NCBI RefSeq assembly: GCF_000425405.1
Contig: NZ_KE384363.1
Coordinates: 353,955-417,954, forward strand
Direction of reading: 5' to 3'
DNA: 64,000 nucleotides
From: Ferrimonas kyonanensis DSM 18153
GTDB lineage: Bacteria; Pseudomonadota; Gammaproteobacteria; Enterobacterales; Shewanellaceae
Translations under genes and position numbers: made by a program
Shown: positions 27,286-36,369 of the stretch, piece by piece
Numbering within the stretch: position 1 is the first letter of the stretch
How the letters are laid out: every line of letters begins with the position of its first letter
The notes under the pieces: model-generated
Told to the model about the DNA's origin: nothing
The model's input: the letters and a program-made list of their open reading frames with translations, nothing else
Database searches by the model: none

Positions 27286-28284
27286 CTAGAGGATCGGGGT
27301 CATCTCCAAACCAACACCGATGCGGTTGGTCTTAACGTTGTAGTCGATCAAACTTTCTCCATAGCCATAGAAGTACTGCACATAGCCACGGACCTTGTTC
27401 CCCAACGGAAAGGTCCACCCCAGCTCCGCCGAGCCACGGTTGTCTTTCACATCCAGGTTATTTCGGAACTGGCCCATGAAGGTGTGCTCTTGATACTTGT
27501 ACAGCACCCCTAACTCGCCATAGCCCAGGTAGTCGGTGATGTCCGGGTTATCATCGCCGCGGCTATCCTCGGGAGAGGTCTTTTCGTCCTCTGGCAAGCG
27601 ATACCATCCCGTGGCCGCCACGGTCCAATCGCCGCGTTCGAACACCGCCGTCCCCACCAGACGATTCCAACTGCGACTCTTGTCGCCGTTTTGACCATTG
27701 GACTGATGGTTGATGCCAAAGCCCACGACCGGCAACCGCCAGTCTCCCAGTTGCCAATCCACTTTTTGTGCCCAGAACAGCTCCGGCTCGTGGTTGGTCT
27801 CCCGAAACGGCGCCGAGTGGTCGGTGTTGTATGCCTGCCACCAACTTTGGTTGGTGTAGGCAAAAAACAGCCGACCGGAGTCAGAGAACAGTGGTACCGT
27901 CAGCGGCAACTTGAAACTGAACTGAAATTTGATCTCCGAACGCTGCAACGGCAACTCTTCAGGGTCAAACGGCGCCTGATTCGGTGTGTCGTTATAGGTA
28001 AAAGGCAGGATGTAATTGTGTCGGTGCGCTGTGAGGCTGAAATCGGATCCAGCCACCTTTTCCTCATCCTCGATGCGCTGTTCCAGTGCCGACTCCTGAG
28101 GCTCGCTGACGTCAGTGTCGCGACGCTGTGCCGCCAGGGTATCGGTCTCGATCGGCTCAGCGCACTGGGCGCGCAGCTCAGCCACGGTAGTGTGTTCCGT
28201 CGCCGTTTCAAGCGCCTGCAGCAGGCACTGCTGCTGTTGCGTCGCCAGCGGCGCAGCCGCCATCATCGCCAGAGTTAAGCCCAT
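27286..28284 (-). CDS. pldA: Outer-membrane phospholipase A
   Basis: 332 residues. A signal peptide is followed by about 90 residues of linker and a 12-strand barrel. The catalytic triad is visible in FGINHQSNGQ: His193 and Ser195, with Asn207 exactly 12 residues after the Ser, as in E. coli (H142, S144, N156). Dimeric PldA cleaves phospholipids that reach the outer leaflet. AAGGA precedes the ATG. The N-terminal linker is longer than in E. coli. Convergent with creD. Confidence 0.93.
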   Translation of the reverse strand: MGLTLAMMAAAPLATQQQQCLLQALETATEHTTVAELRAQCAEPIETDTLAAQRRDTDVSEPQESALEQRIEDEEKVAGSDFSLTAHRHNYILPFTYNDTPNQAPFDPEELPLQRSEIKFQFSFKLPLTVPLFSDSGRLFFAYTNQSWWQAYNTDHSAPFRETNHEPELFWAQKVDWQLGDWRLPVVGFGINHQSNGQNGDKSRSWNRLVGTAVFERGDWTVAATGWYRLPEDEKTSPEDSRGDDNPDITDYLGYGELGVLYKYQEHTFMGQFRNNLDVKDNRGSAELGWTFPLGNKVRGYVQYFYGYGESLIDYNVKTNRIGVGLEMTPIL

Positions 28285-28380
28285 TGCCCATCCTTAGCAT
28301 TGTAAAAATTTGATATCAGAGTATCAAAAACTCGATTCAAACATAACAGTCACTTAAGCCAAACTCCGACGAACAGACAC

Positions 28381-28405
28381 AAAAAAACCGGCCAGCGGCC
28401 GGTTT
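28381..28405 (-). terminator. Terminator of the chemoreceptor gene
   Basis: A 9-bp stem (AAACCGGCC / GGCCGGTTT) with an AGC loop ending in eight T on the minus strand. Confidence 0.85.
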
Positions 28406-28422
28406 CATCACTCTCAAGTGCA

Positions 28423-29808
28423 TTACGCCCTGAGATCCTTTACCAGCCGTTCGATGACCTGTGCCTGCTGGCTGATGCGCTCCACATTGCCGGCGGAATC
28501 GCGAATCATCCCCACCACGTCATGGGACTGGCTGCGCACTCGCTCCAGGCTGGAGGCGATCTCCGCCGCCACACTGCCCTGCTGGGTCGCCGCGGCGGCA
28601 ATTTCGGCGCTGCGATCGGAAATCGACAGGTTCAGGGCACTGACCCGCTCAATCTCATCGTGGACGCCGCTCATCAGGGTCTGGCTCTGATGGGCGTTGT
28701 CCACCGTGCTGTCGGTGACCCGCTTCAATCCCAGGCTGTGTCCTTGCAGCCCCTCGACCATCCCCTGAATCTCCACCGTCGCCTGCTGAGTCCGGCTGGC
28801 CAGGGTTCGCACCTCATCGGCAACCACCGCAAACCCGCGCCCCTGCTCACCGGCCCGGGCCGCTTCAATGGCCGCGTTCAGCGCCAGCAGGTTGGTTTGC
28901 TCGGAGATGGCGTTGATGGTGGTCAGCACCTTGCCAATCTCGACGCTGCTGGCATCCAGCTCCGCCACCGCCTGACGCGCCTGCTCAATCTCCTGTGCCA
29001 GGGTACCGATGGCACCTCGAGTATGATCCACCTTGCGCTGGCCCTCGTTAGAGGCCTCGGCGGCGTCCTGGGTTTGCGTGGAGGAGTCTTCGGCATGCGC
29101 CGCCACCTCCCGAATGGAGGCCTCCATCTGCACGCTGGCGCCAGCCAGACCGTCGATCTGCGATTGTTGGTCCGCCGCCAGCAACTCGGACTGCTGGCTC
29201 ATGCTGGCCAGCTCCTCACCAATGCTGGACAGCAGCGATGAGGCGTTGCGCATCTCCAACACCAACTGTTGCTCACGCTCGGTAACCCGATCGATGGTCA
29301 CCGCCAGCAGGCTGAACTCATCCCGAACCGGAATGTAATTCAGTCGTTGCTGCAGATCGCCATCGGCCAGGTTCTGCAGGGCCCGATAGGTACTGAACAT
29401 CGCCCCGCCAATAAAGGTCATAACGTAATACGCCACCATTGCCGCCACCACCACCAGCAGTGCCAACAGCGTCCATTGCCAGGCCGCCAGCTGTGACAAC
29501 AGGCCGGGCTGTGGACTGGCCACCACCCGGTATCCCTTGGCGGAGCGGTCTGGCTCCAGAGTCAGACCGCTGCCCTGCAACCGTTCGGCCACCTCAGCCC
29601 GACTCAGGTCGGCAGCGGCTAACAGCCCCTGCACCAGTTGCTGTTGCTGAGCCAGAGCCTGGTCGGCACGATGGTCTGCCTGCCGTATCAGCACCGAGGA
29701 AAAGAACAGGAAAGCCACTAAAGGCAACAGGAAAATGAGGTAGAATTTTTCTCTCAAACTGAGGTGGATCAGCCATTTGTCCACCCAGCGAAATGCGACT
29801 TCTTTCAT
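28423..29808 (-). CDS. Methyl-accepting chemotaxis protein
   Basis: 461 residues. Helix 1 (about 20-42), a short periplasmic loop of some 70 residues, helix 2 (about 108-130), a HAMP domain ([28 protein letters not shown]) and a long signalling coiled coil with the hairpin tip [45 protein letters not shown]. The small sensor loop leaves its ligand unknown. ATG at 29808 preferred to the GTG 12 bases upstream. No FliA promoter was seen. Confidence 0.92.
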   Translation of the reverse strand: MKEVAFRWVDKWLIHLSLREKFYLIFLLPLVAFLFFSSVLIRQADHRADQALAQQQQLVQGLLAAADLSRAEVAERLQGSGLTLEPDRSAKGYRVVASPQPGLLSQLAAWQWTLLALLVVVAAMVAYYVMTFIGGAMFSTYRALQNLADGDLQQRLNYIPVRDEFSLLAVTIDRVTEREQQLVLEMRNASSLLSSIGEELASMSQQSELLAADQQSQIDGLAGASVQMEASIREVAAHAEDSSTQTQDAAEASNEGQRKVDHTRGAIGTLAQEIEQARQAVAELDASSVEIGKVLTTINAISEQTNLLALNAAIEAARAGEQGRGFAVVADEVRTLASRTQQATVEIQGMVEGLQGHSLGLKRVTDSTVDNAHQSQTLMSGVHDEIERVSALNLSISDRSAEIAAAATQQGSVAAEIASSLERVRSQSHDVVGMIRDSAGNVERISQQAQVIERLVKDLRA

Positions 29809-29959
29809 TCTGAGACCCACAGAATCTGCATGAATAACCGGGCCAACTGCGCTTATGGATGCGCATATGCCAACCCATGTAGAACACAGCCAGTATAATC
29901 ATCCATAAAGATATTAAAAGGATGTTATCACCTGGTCTTATGGGTTGGCGATTTAACGC

Positions 29960-30613
29960 TCAATTGTTAAAAGACCGCCCCAGTCGCTCCACCCACCAAT
30001 CGATGGCGTCTTTGACATCATCGGTGGAATCGATGATCGCCCCCAGCCCCTTGCCCCCCTGACGACGATCGATGGCCGCGATCAGCGGTTGGCCGGTTTT
30101 GCCGTCTCTGACCAGCAGTTCAATGGTGCCGCCCCCGACGTTGGTGTATTCACCGGTGACCACTTTGGACAGGGTGGAGATCCCCAGTCCCACGGGTAAC
30201 ACAGTGCTGGTCACCGCCAAAATTGGATTCGGCGTCTCGATGTTGGTCAGGGCGATGCTCATCCTCAGGGTCGAGTCATCCACCTCGTCCACCAGCGTGA
30301 AACGGCCATCGAGCTTTGCCACGATCGCCTCGGTGATGTAACCGGTCAGCTCATCCACTTGCTCGGTGGTGATGCCGGTGTCCTCGTCCACCACCACCCA
30401 CACCTGCTCCAGAGCCAGCTTATCGTAGCCATTCAACCGCTGTTGCAATTCGGCCACCGAGGTGATGGTCGGTGCCGCCCACACCAGATCCACGCCCCCT
30501 TGCGGGCCGGGACGAAAATCCTCAAAAGAGCTAAACAGGGCATCATGCTGAACCAGCCTCTGGGCACAAGCGGTTACCAACAACACCGGCAGCAGCAACA
30601 AAAAACGTTTCAT
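29960..30613 (-). CDS. DUF3313 family lipoprotein
   Basis: 217 residues. The signal peptide ends L-V-T-A-C, a standard lipobox. The rest fits the DUF3313 family: VVVDEDTGITTEQVDELTGYITEAIVAKLDGRFTLV, then LRMSIALTNIETPNPILAVTSTVLPVGLGIS and a C-terminal DAIDWWVERLGR. Function unknown. It stands alone between the chemoreceptor and the dehalogenase island. Confidence 0.8.
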   Translation of the reverse strand: MKRFLLLLPVLLVTACAQRLVQHDALFSSFEDFRPGPQGGVDLVWAAPTITSVAELQQRLNGYDKLALEQVWVVVDEDTGITTEQVDELTGYITEAIVAKLDGRFTLVDEVDDSTLRMSIALTNIETPNPILAVTSTVLPVGLGISTLSKVVTGEYTNVGGGTIELLVRDGKTGQPLIAAIDRRQGGKGLGAIIDSTDDVKDAIDWWVERLGRSFNN

Positions 30614-30691
30614 CGAATTCTCAGTGAATCAACCATCAGTGGCGGCAGTTTAACAGGAGTAAATCCAAAATAAAGCAAGAGTTAAGCCGGG

Positions 30692-30838
30692 TTAGAACAC
30701 GCCACTATCCCGCCACTGCTGAAGAAAAAACAACAGGATAACCACAAGCGTCAGGAGGATGATCAGGGTGGTACACAGAGCCTCGCGGGTGGTCGCCTCG
30801 CGACTGCGACGCCCGGCTTTGTTGCGCTGCCCACTCAT
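30692..30838 (-). CDS. 48-residue single-helix membrane protein, last gene of rdh operon 1
   Basis: A small gene whose ATG overlaps the rdhC stop codon as ATGA, with GGGAGG seven bases upstream. The protein has a basic N-terminal half (M-S-G-Q-R-N-K-A-G-R-R-S-R), one hydrophobic helix (LIILLTLVVILLFFL) and ends Q-Q-W-R-D-S-G-V-F. The basic N-terminus predicts an N-in, C-out topology. No family recognised. Operon 2 also has a small anchored protein right after rdhC, which supports it being a real dehalogenase-associated gene. Confidence 0.72.
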   Translation of the reverse strand: MSGQRNKAGRRSREATTREALCTTLIILLTLVVILLFFLQQWRDSGVF

Positions 30839-32043
30839 GAGCGCCTCCCAATGATCCGAGCCCCGGACAGAAAACGGCGCCCCTTGGCCCGAAGCTCCAG
30901 CATCAGGGTCAAGAACCGCCCCAGCGGGCAAAACAGCCGGCACCAGAAATCGCTGACCACAAAGGCCCCCAGCAGACTCAGGGGCAGCAGATACCATTGA
31001 ACGCCCAGGCCATCGAGAGAAAACAGCATCGAAAATGGCTCGTAGGCGCCCATGGCCGGAGTCCGTGACAAGAAAATCAGCATCAGTGACAACCACAGCA
31101 AGCCGTTGGCCAGCCATTTGGCCCGACGCTTCAATGCCGGATGCAGCGCCAGATTCAAGCCACTGATGCGCTGTAGCCACTTCTGAATCTGGTGAAACGG
31201 GCACAACTGGCTGCAATACAGATTTCGTCCCAGCAACAGGATCGCGCCTAAGGTACCCGCCAACATGATGTACCACAGCGGCTGCTGAGCCGGAGATGGG
31301 AAGTAGCCCAGCAGCATCGAGCCGATCAGGCCGATGGACAGTGCCGAGTTCAACCAGTAGCCAATCAGCACCACCGATGCCGCCGACAGCACCCGGTTGT
31401 AGCGCCCCTGATAAGCTCGAGGGACCCGACGACTCAGGGCCGCCGCCACAAACAACAACACCGCCAGTAACTCCTTCAGGCCAAAGTGCAATTCAGGCTC
31501 GGCCCAGGATCGCGTCAACCCCAGCCCGGCTGCGGCCTGATGGGCTCCCTGACGAATGCTCGACGTCAGCCCCCGGGAAGTCAGGGTCGCACCGCTGAGC
31601 GCATCCACCCCCTGCCCCAACAAAAAATCACTGTTGGCCATGTGGCCGCGAAACTGGCGCAAAAACTTACCGTCGGCAAAACGAAACAGGTACCCCGGCG
31701 TCTCTTTATGCGACACCAGTCGAGTATCCTGTACTCGCCCCCGCTCATCCAGAATCACCGCACTCACCAGAGGCCCGCCGTAGCCCTGCCCCTGCCCCAG
31801 GCTCACCGTCATCACCTGGTTCCCTAACGTTACTCGATACTGCTCGCCAGAGGCCTCCGCCAGCCGCTGAATCTCGGCACCAGGAAATACCCCTTGCAAC
31901 GGCAAACGGTGATCCGGCTGGCGCCACACCAACCCCACCACCAAGGCGGCCAGCAGAGACAGCCAACACAGGCGCTGTAACCATGGCAGCCTATTGGTAT
32001 CCGCCCGCGACGCGTTGCTGCCGCGGTTGTTCGATTGCTTCAT
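30835..32043 (-). CDS. rdhC: RdhC-like flavoprotein / polyferredoxin-type membrane protein (operon 1)
   Basis: 402 residues, NosR/RdhC-like. Helix 1 is followed by a periplasmic FMN-binding domain with the covalent-flavin motif D-A-L-S-G-A-T (Thr153 is the expected FMN attachment). Further helices include two membrane-face CxxxCP motifs, CSQLCPFHQ and CRLFCPLGR. Homologues in organohalide respirers and in nosR/napH systems are proposed to pass electrons between quinol and periplasmic reductases. It is 52 bases downstream of rdhB. The CxxxCP motifs are not full 4Cys ferredoxin sites. Confidence 0.85.
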   Translation of the reverse strand: MKQSNNRGSNASRADTNRLPWLQRLCWLSLLAALVVGLVWRQPDHRLPLQGVFPGAEIQRLAEASGEQYRVTLGNQVMTVSLGQGQGYGGPLVSAVILDERGRVQDTRLVSHKETPGYLFRFADGKFLRQFRGHMANSDFLLGQGVDALSGATLTSRGLTSSIRQGAHQAAAGLGLTRSWAEPELHFGLKELLAVLLFVAAALSRRVPRAYQGRYNRVLSAASVVLIGYWLNSALSIGLIGSMLLGYFPSPAQQPLWYIMLAGTLGAILLLGRNLYCSQLCPFHQIQKWLQRISGLNLALHPALKRRAKWLANGLLWLSLMLIFLSRTPAMGAYEPFSMLFSLDGLGVQWYLLPLSLLGAFVVSDFWCRLFCPLGRFLTLMLELRAKGRRFLSGARIIGRRS

Positions 32044-32095
32044 CGTCTTCTCTTATGAAAACGGCCCCCATGGCCGGCATGGAGACCGCACAGGC

Positions 32096-32371
32096 TCACT
32101 TTCTCGCCGGCAGGACCCAATGGCGCACGGTTAATACCGTGACCATCAGTGAGGACAAGCCAAAGCACAACAAGCCCATGGCGCCGGACTGGGGCTCCCC
32201 TTCGGCAAAGGACCCCCAGGACCAGCCCACACACACCCACAGCAGCACAAAAGCCAGCCAAAGACCCAGGTTGGCTTTCCAGTCCAGGGCAAAGGTGCAC
32301 CGCAGCCTCAGGTAGCCCCACAGCGCCGCCGTGGTGCCCATTCCCATCAAGTACCACATCAATCCCATCAT
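32096..32371 (-). CDS. rdhB: Reductive dehalogenase membrane anchor RdhB (operon 1)
   Basis: 91 residues with three hydrophobic helices and the short loop WGSFAEGEPQSGAMG between helices 2 and 3, the acidic E-x-E element characteristic of RdhB anchors. AAGGGGA lies nine bases before the ATG. It starts 12 bases after the rdhA stop. The expected role is to tether RdhA to the outer face of the inner membrane. Confidence 0.85.
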   Translation of the reverse strand: MMGLMWYLMGMGTTAALWGYLRLRCTFALDWKANLGLWLAFVLLWVCVGWSWGSFAEGEPQSGAMGLLCFGLSSLMVTVLTVRHWVLPARK

Positions 32372-32383
32372 CGCTTGTTCCCC

Positions 32384-33802
32384 TTAACTAAAGTCGCCAC
32401 TGAATCCGCTGACCCAGAACTTCTCAATCGCCTTTTCATCGTTGACGTTGCCATAACCGAACAGGATGTCCGCCTGGGTCATCATGCTGTGCACCATGCC
32501 ACCGGTGAAGGTGTTGGAGGCATCGATCAGGCGGTGATGCCAGAAGTCCGGCTTATTCCAGGGACAGGCGGCGATACAGATGCCGCAGTCACCGCCATTC
32601 TCGGCCCAGAACTTGAAGCACTTCTTGGAGTCGCTGTAGAACTTCAGCACGCCCTTGTGGTTTTCCCAGCAGTACTCTGGGTTATCGGAGCCGTCGTAGG
32701 CGGGCGCCATGGTGGGTTTGTCATCCATGCAGATGGCACCGGAGGGACAGGCGTCACCGCAACGCTTGCAGTGCTCACAGAACGAGATGATGCCGAAGTC
32801 ACGGGGCTTGTCGTAGGCCACTTCATCCAGCTCCAGATCGGTATACACCTTGCAGATGCGCACCCGAGGACCCAGATTGGGCGCCACCAGGGCGCCATTG
32901 CGAGCGCCTTCACCGAGACCGGCTGAGATGGCGTAGGCCACCGAGTTGCCCAGGTCGTTGCCGGAGCCCACCGCTTGATAGCCCAACTTGCGCAGGAAGT
33001 GGGCCATGGAACCGGCGATCAGGCAACTGTTGCTGTAGCCCATACCAGCGGTGGAGGAGGCGGGGATTGCCGGTGCGGTAGCCATCGCCTCGTAGTCCAT
33101 CTCTACCAGCATCACGATCACGCTCTTGGGCTCGAACGGGAAATCCTCCTCCCAGGTGAGCGCCTGCTCCGAGCGCACGTCGTAGATGGGATCGTAATCC
33201 CAGCGCTTGTCGCGCTTACAGATCCCTACCCGCACCGCCCCAAAGGTCTTGGCGGCAGTCTTAATGGCACTGATCTTCTCGACCGATCCCTTGAAGGGAT
33301 AGCGATGCTCATCCACCCCGGACTGATCCCAGCCCAACACACCGCTATTGGGAATGCCGGCAGACTGCAACGGCGCCATGACATCCTGGCCATGCCAGCA
33401 CGCCTGCTCCAGGGCGAAGTCCAGCTGGGTGTAGCCCGGCTTGCTGTTATCCGCCCGCTGGTGGGCGGTGGCAAAACGGAACATCCCCTGCTGGAAGTTA
33501 AACGGGGTCTCACCATTGCGGGTGGGGCCGCCACTGTCCTGACTGAAATTGAGGTTGCGCTCCGGATGCGCTTCCACTAGCGCCTTGCTGCAGGCGTAGG
33601 TCAGCAGCACATTGCGCTGGTCAAACGGCTTGAAGTCAGCAGCCAGCGGACGGGGATAGCCATCCAGCTCCACCCCCTCCATCTTGTGCTTCAGCCAGGC
33701 CCCGGCACCGGCCACTGCGCCCACTCCGGCAACGGCGCCGGCGCCCAGTTTCAGAACCTGGCGACGACTCTCATCGACACCGACTTCCGGTTTATCACTC
33801 AT
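32384..33802 (-). CDS. rdhA: Reductive dehalogenase catalytic subunit RdhA (copy 1)
   Basis: 472 residues. A Tat signal (S-R-R-Q-V-L-K, Arg13-Arg14) is followed by the RdhA core and two Fe-S sites: C342-x2-C345-x2-C348-x3-C352-P, and C395 with C406-x2-C409-x3-C413-P. The corrinoid region carries Tyr256, Asn282 and Arg315, spaced 26 and 33 residues apart like Tyr246/Asn272/Arg305 of Sulfurospirillum PceA; that correspondence is inference. It would cleave a carbon-halogen bond with a cobamide cofactor in the periplasm. AGGGG precedes the ATG at 33802; a longer frame begins at 33850. Substrate not predictable. Confidence 0.9.
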   Translation of the reverse strand: MSDKPEVGVDESRRQVLKLGAGAVAGVGAVAGAGAWLKHKMEGVELDGYPRPLAADFKPFDQRNVLLTYACSKALVEAHPERNLNFSQDSGGPTRNGETPFNFQQGMFRFATAHQRADNSKPGYTQLDFALEQACWHGQDVMAPLQSAGIPNSGVLGWDQSGVDEHRYPFKGSVEKISAIKTAAKTFGAVRVGICKRDKRWDYDPIYDVRSEQALTWEEDFPFEPKSVIVMLVEMDYEAMATAPAIPASSTAGMGYSNSCLIAGSMAHFLRKLGYQAVGSGNDLGNSVAYAISAGLGEGARNGALVAPNLGPRVRICKVYTDLELDEVAYDKPRDFGIISFCEHCKRCGDACPSGAICMDDKPTMAPAYDGSDNPEYCWENHKGVLKFYSDSKKCFKFWAENGGDCGICIAACPWNKPDFWHHRLIDASNTFTGGMVHSMMTQADILFGYGNVNDEKAIEKFWVSGFSGDFS

Positions 33803-34126
33803 GGTTACCCCTGTATTGAATAAACAACATGTAAATACGTTGGCAAACACTCTACACCCAATATCTAACCCTATTTAAAAGTTCGCTTGAAAAACACCTT
33901 TGCAAATTAAGCAAAAAAGAATCACCGCAGATAAAGATCAAACTCACATAAAGCATTAATGCTGACCAATAGAATGAGCACCGAATAGAAACGCTCACCA
34001 AAAGAGTAAGCCAAACATATTCAAAGCCGAATTAAGTTTATGAGTTAATTCAAAACTCGGCATCAGCAACAAAATAAATTAAAAAATAACTCGACCTAAT
34101 TCATTTATATCAGTATCGAGGAACCA
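33803..34126. other. AT-rich divergent regulatory region, rdhA1 / outer-membrane channel
   Basis: 324 bases, clearly more AT-rich than the neighbouring genes, and containing both divergent promoters. The only operator-like sequence I can support is an FNR/CRP-type half-palindrome at 33928-33941. No cobalamin riboswitch or CprK dehalobox was recognised. Confidence 0.5.
33928..33941 (-). promoter_or_regulatory. Possible FNR-like site upstream of rdhA1
   Basis: On the minus strand TTGAT-CTTT-ATCTG matches 8 of 10 bases of the FNR consensus. It lies about 130 bases before the rdhA1 start. Anaerobic control of a respiratory dehalogenase would make sense, but the match is imperfect. Confidence 0.35.
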
Positions 34127-35041
34127 ATGATGAAAACGCTTCCCCTTTCTTTCGCTCTGACTGCCATCATGGCCAGCTCAGCCTTTGCCGCCACTTCCGG
34201 TTCTCACTATCCCATTGGTGGTGAAGGGGTCATGGCCGGCACCCCGCCGCCTCCCGGTGTCCATTACCGTATGTACAACACCTGGTACAGTGCCGATAAA
34301 CTCACCGACAACAATGGCGATGACACCGGGCTGGACGTCGACATTGACGCTTACGTGCAACTGCACCGGCTGGTGCATGTCACCGACAAAAAGTTATTCG
34401 GCGCCAACTGGGCCTACAACGTGATCGTGCCAATGGTGCATGAGAAATTCAGTTCCAATGCCTTGGGAATCCACGACAACACCAGCTTCAGCCTCGGCGA
34501 CGTGGTTCTGGAACCGCTGGCGCTGTTCTGGTACGGCGAGGAGTTCGACGCCTGCCTAGGTCTGGCGGCGATCGCCCCGACTGGCGACTACGACGCTCAC
34601 GACGCCGCCTCTGCCGGCATGGGATTCTGGAGCGGCATGCTGACCCTGGGCGGCACCTACTACATGGGCGACAACCGCTCCTGGAGCGCCAGCATCCTGA
34701 CCCGCACCATCTACAACGGCAAGCAGGATGACACCAACATCCGCCCCGGCGCCGAGTTTGCAGTTGAGGGGGGCATCGGCAAGCAATTTGCCCTCAATGA
34801 CCGCTGGCTGGCTCGCCCCGGCATCAGCTACGGCGCCAGTTGGCAGATCAGCGATGACAGCAAAGACGCACCCGGCGTGGTAGCCGACCATCACAAGGAG
34901 AGCTACAGTGTCGGCGCCGAGCTGAATCTGATGTACCTGCCCTGGCATCTGCAGGGCAACCTGCGTTACGCCACCGAGTTCGGGGCAAAGAACACCAGCG
35001 AAGGCAGCTCGGTGGTGTTTACCCTGACCAAATCATTCTGA
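34127..35041 (+). CDS. Outer-membrane channel, phenol-degradation (MetA-pathway) type
   Basis: 304 residues. The signal peptide ends SSAFA. The mature part starts SGSHYPIGGEGVMAGTPPPPG, the N-terminal pattern of the Phenol_MetA_deg / SphA-like barrel family, and ends with an FTLTKSF strand carrying a C-terminal Phe for BAM insertion. Family members sit beside aromatic-degradation genes and are thought to admit hydrophobic aromatics. Placed between two reductive-dehalogenase operons it could admit halogenated aromatics, which is inference. GAGG precedes the start; an ATG three bases later is equally possible. It ends one base from the convergent LysR gene. Confidence 0.82.
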   Translation: MMKTLPLSFALTAIMASSAFAATSGSHYPIGGEGVMAGTPPPPGVHYRMYNTWYSADKLTDNNGDDTGLDVDIDAYVQLHRLVHVTDKKLFGANWAYNVIVPMVHEKFSSNALGIHDNTSFSLGDVVLEPLALFWYGEEFDACLGLAAIAPTGDYDAHDAASAGMGFWSGMLTLGGTYYMGDNRSWSASILTRTIYNGKQDDTNIRPGAEFAVEGGIGKQFALNDRWLARPGISYGASWQISDDSKDAPGVVADHHKESYSVGAELNLMYLPWHLQGNLRYATEFGAKNTSEGSSVVFTLTKSF

Positions 35042-35042
35042 T

Positions 35043-36011
35043 TCAGGACTCAGGGGAAGTGCGCTTCCCCTGAGCCTCGATATCCAGCCCCTCTGGCGCC
35101 ATCTGCTCAACTTGTTGCTGCAACCGCTGATACTCCCGTTGAACGAAATCAAGAGCCAGACTCACCTTGTGAGACAAAAAGCGGCGGTAGGAGTACAAGC
35201 CCCAGGTGTTGACCTCGCAACAATAACGGCCAGCAAACAGCAACTGCAGCCGACCACTGTGAATCTCCTCCATGCACATCACCAACGGCGCCCAGACCAC
35301 CCCCATGCCCGCCACCGCCGCCGAGATGCACAAGCCATTATTCTCCGACTCGATGGGTCCATCCACTTCGATGCAATGGTCATTGCTGCCATCGTTCCAC
35401 ATCCACAGGTTGCCCGGCTTTACGCCCTTGGGTGACATCAGGCAAGGATAATCCACCAGTTGCCGCGGATGAGTCAGGTGCGGATGAGCGGCAATAAACT
35501 CCGGGCTGGCGAGAAAACCACGCTGAAATGAGGCCAGCTTTCGCCCCACCAATGACGAGTCCGGCGGACTGAACTGACTGATAAAGATGGTAATGTCGGC
35601 TTGAATGTCCATGGGGTTTTGTCGGCTTTGATAGGAGAGGAATTTCAGCCTTAATTTGGGGTACTGGTCATAAAACTGCCGCAGTGACGGCACCATTAAC
35701 TTGTTCACAAAATCGATTGGCGCCGCAATAACCACGTCGCCCTCGGGCTCCTCCTGCATTCTGCCGACCGTCAACTCCAGAGTATCGATCTCCGCCAAAA
35801 TGACATTGGCCCGCTCGAGCAGCGCCTCACCCGCCTCAGTTAATGCCAGGCTTCGAGTGGTTCTTTCCAATAAACGGCTGCCGAGTTTTTCTTCCAATAA
35901 AGCTATTCTGCGGCAGACTTTTGATACCGGAATCCCCAATACTCTGGCCGCTTCACTCTGGCTGCCATATTCAATGACAGCAATAAACAAGGCAAGATCA
36001 TCTGTATTCAT
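35043..36011 (-). CDS. LysR-family regulator in the dehalogenase island
   Basis: 322 residues. The N-terminal HTH (DDLALFIAVIEYGSQSEAARVLGIPVSKVCRRIALLEEKLGSRLL) is joined to an LysR effector domain with the VIAAPIDFVNKLMVPSLRQF hinge. ATG at 36011 preferred to a GTG three bases upstream. It is convergent with the outer-membrane channel gene and divergent from the TPR-rdhA2 operon, so either is a plausible target. Halogenated aromatic acids are common inducers of this family, though none is shown here. Confidence 0.88.
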   Translation of the reverse strand: MNTDDLALFIAVIEYGSQSEAARVLGIPVSKVCRRIALLEEKLGSRLLERTTRSLALTEAGEALLERANVILAEIDTLELTVGRMQEEPEGDVVIAAPIDFVNKLMVPSLRQFYDQYPKLRLKFLSYQSRQNPMDIQADITIFISQFSPPDSSLVGRKLASFQRGFLASPEFIAAHPHLTHPRQLVDYPCLMSPKGVKPGNLWMWNDGSNDHCIEVDGPIESENNGLCISAAVAGMGVVWAPLVMCMEEIHSGRLQLLFAGRYCCEVNTWGLYSYRRFLSHKVSLALDFVQREYQRLQQQVEQMAPEGLDIEAQGKRTSPES

Positions 36012-36369
36012 CACGCTCTCAATACGTCACTGTGTGAATAATGAATTATCGGAAGTTGCAGAGCGGACTTTCGTGATCAAGTCCCGGCTTTTACTTTTCC
36101 TTGGCTCAATCCATTGCGCTTCGCCTCACCGCTGAAATTTACTAGGACAAACCACACATCTCGATCTGTATCCGCCCTCCCAAAATAAGCAAAAACCCAT
36201 CAACAACCGTTGTTTTATGAGTATTTTAAGTCTCCCTATAAATGGGAAAGATCACAGTTTTCTTCTAAGGGCAGATTTTTATCATTCAGGGTCCGGTTTT
36301 CACCTTTTGACCATTCAAAAAAACAACAAAGATCCTCTCCATTAACCATTCCATTACGGCGAGGCCCAA
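36012..36369. other. Intergenic region between LysR and rdh operon 2
   Basis: 358 bases, AT-rich, expected to hold the promoters of the LysR gene and of the TPR-rdhABC operon. A TTGACC at 36307-36312 could be a -35 box, but the spacing to an acceptable -10 is poor. No open frame with a ribosome site was seen. Confidence 0.45.

Noticed and set aside
30839..31276. N-terminal extension of the frame that contains the 48-residue protein
   Set aside because: This part is an out-of-frame shadow of rdhC; only the segment after the ATGA overlap looks like a gene.
33803..34126. Cobalamin riboswitch or CprK dehalobox near rdhA
   Set aside because: Looked for because RdhA needs a corrinoid and many rdh operons use CprK; no convincing B12-box or TTAAT-N4-ACTAA palindrome was found.
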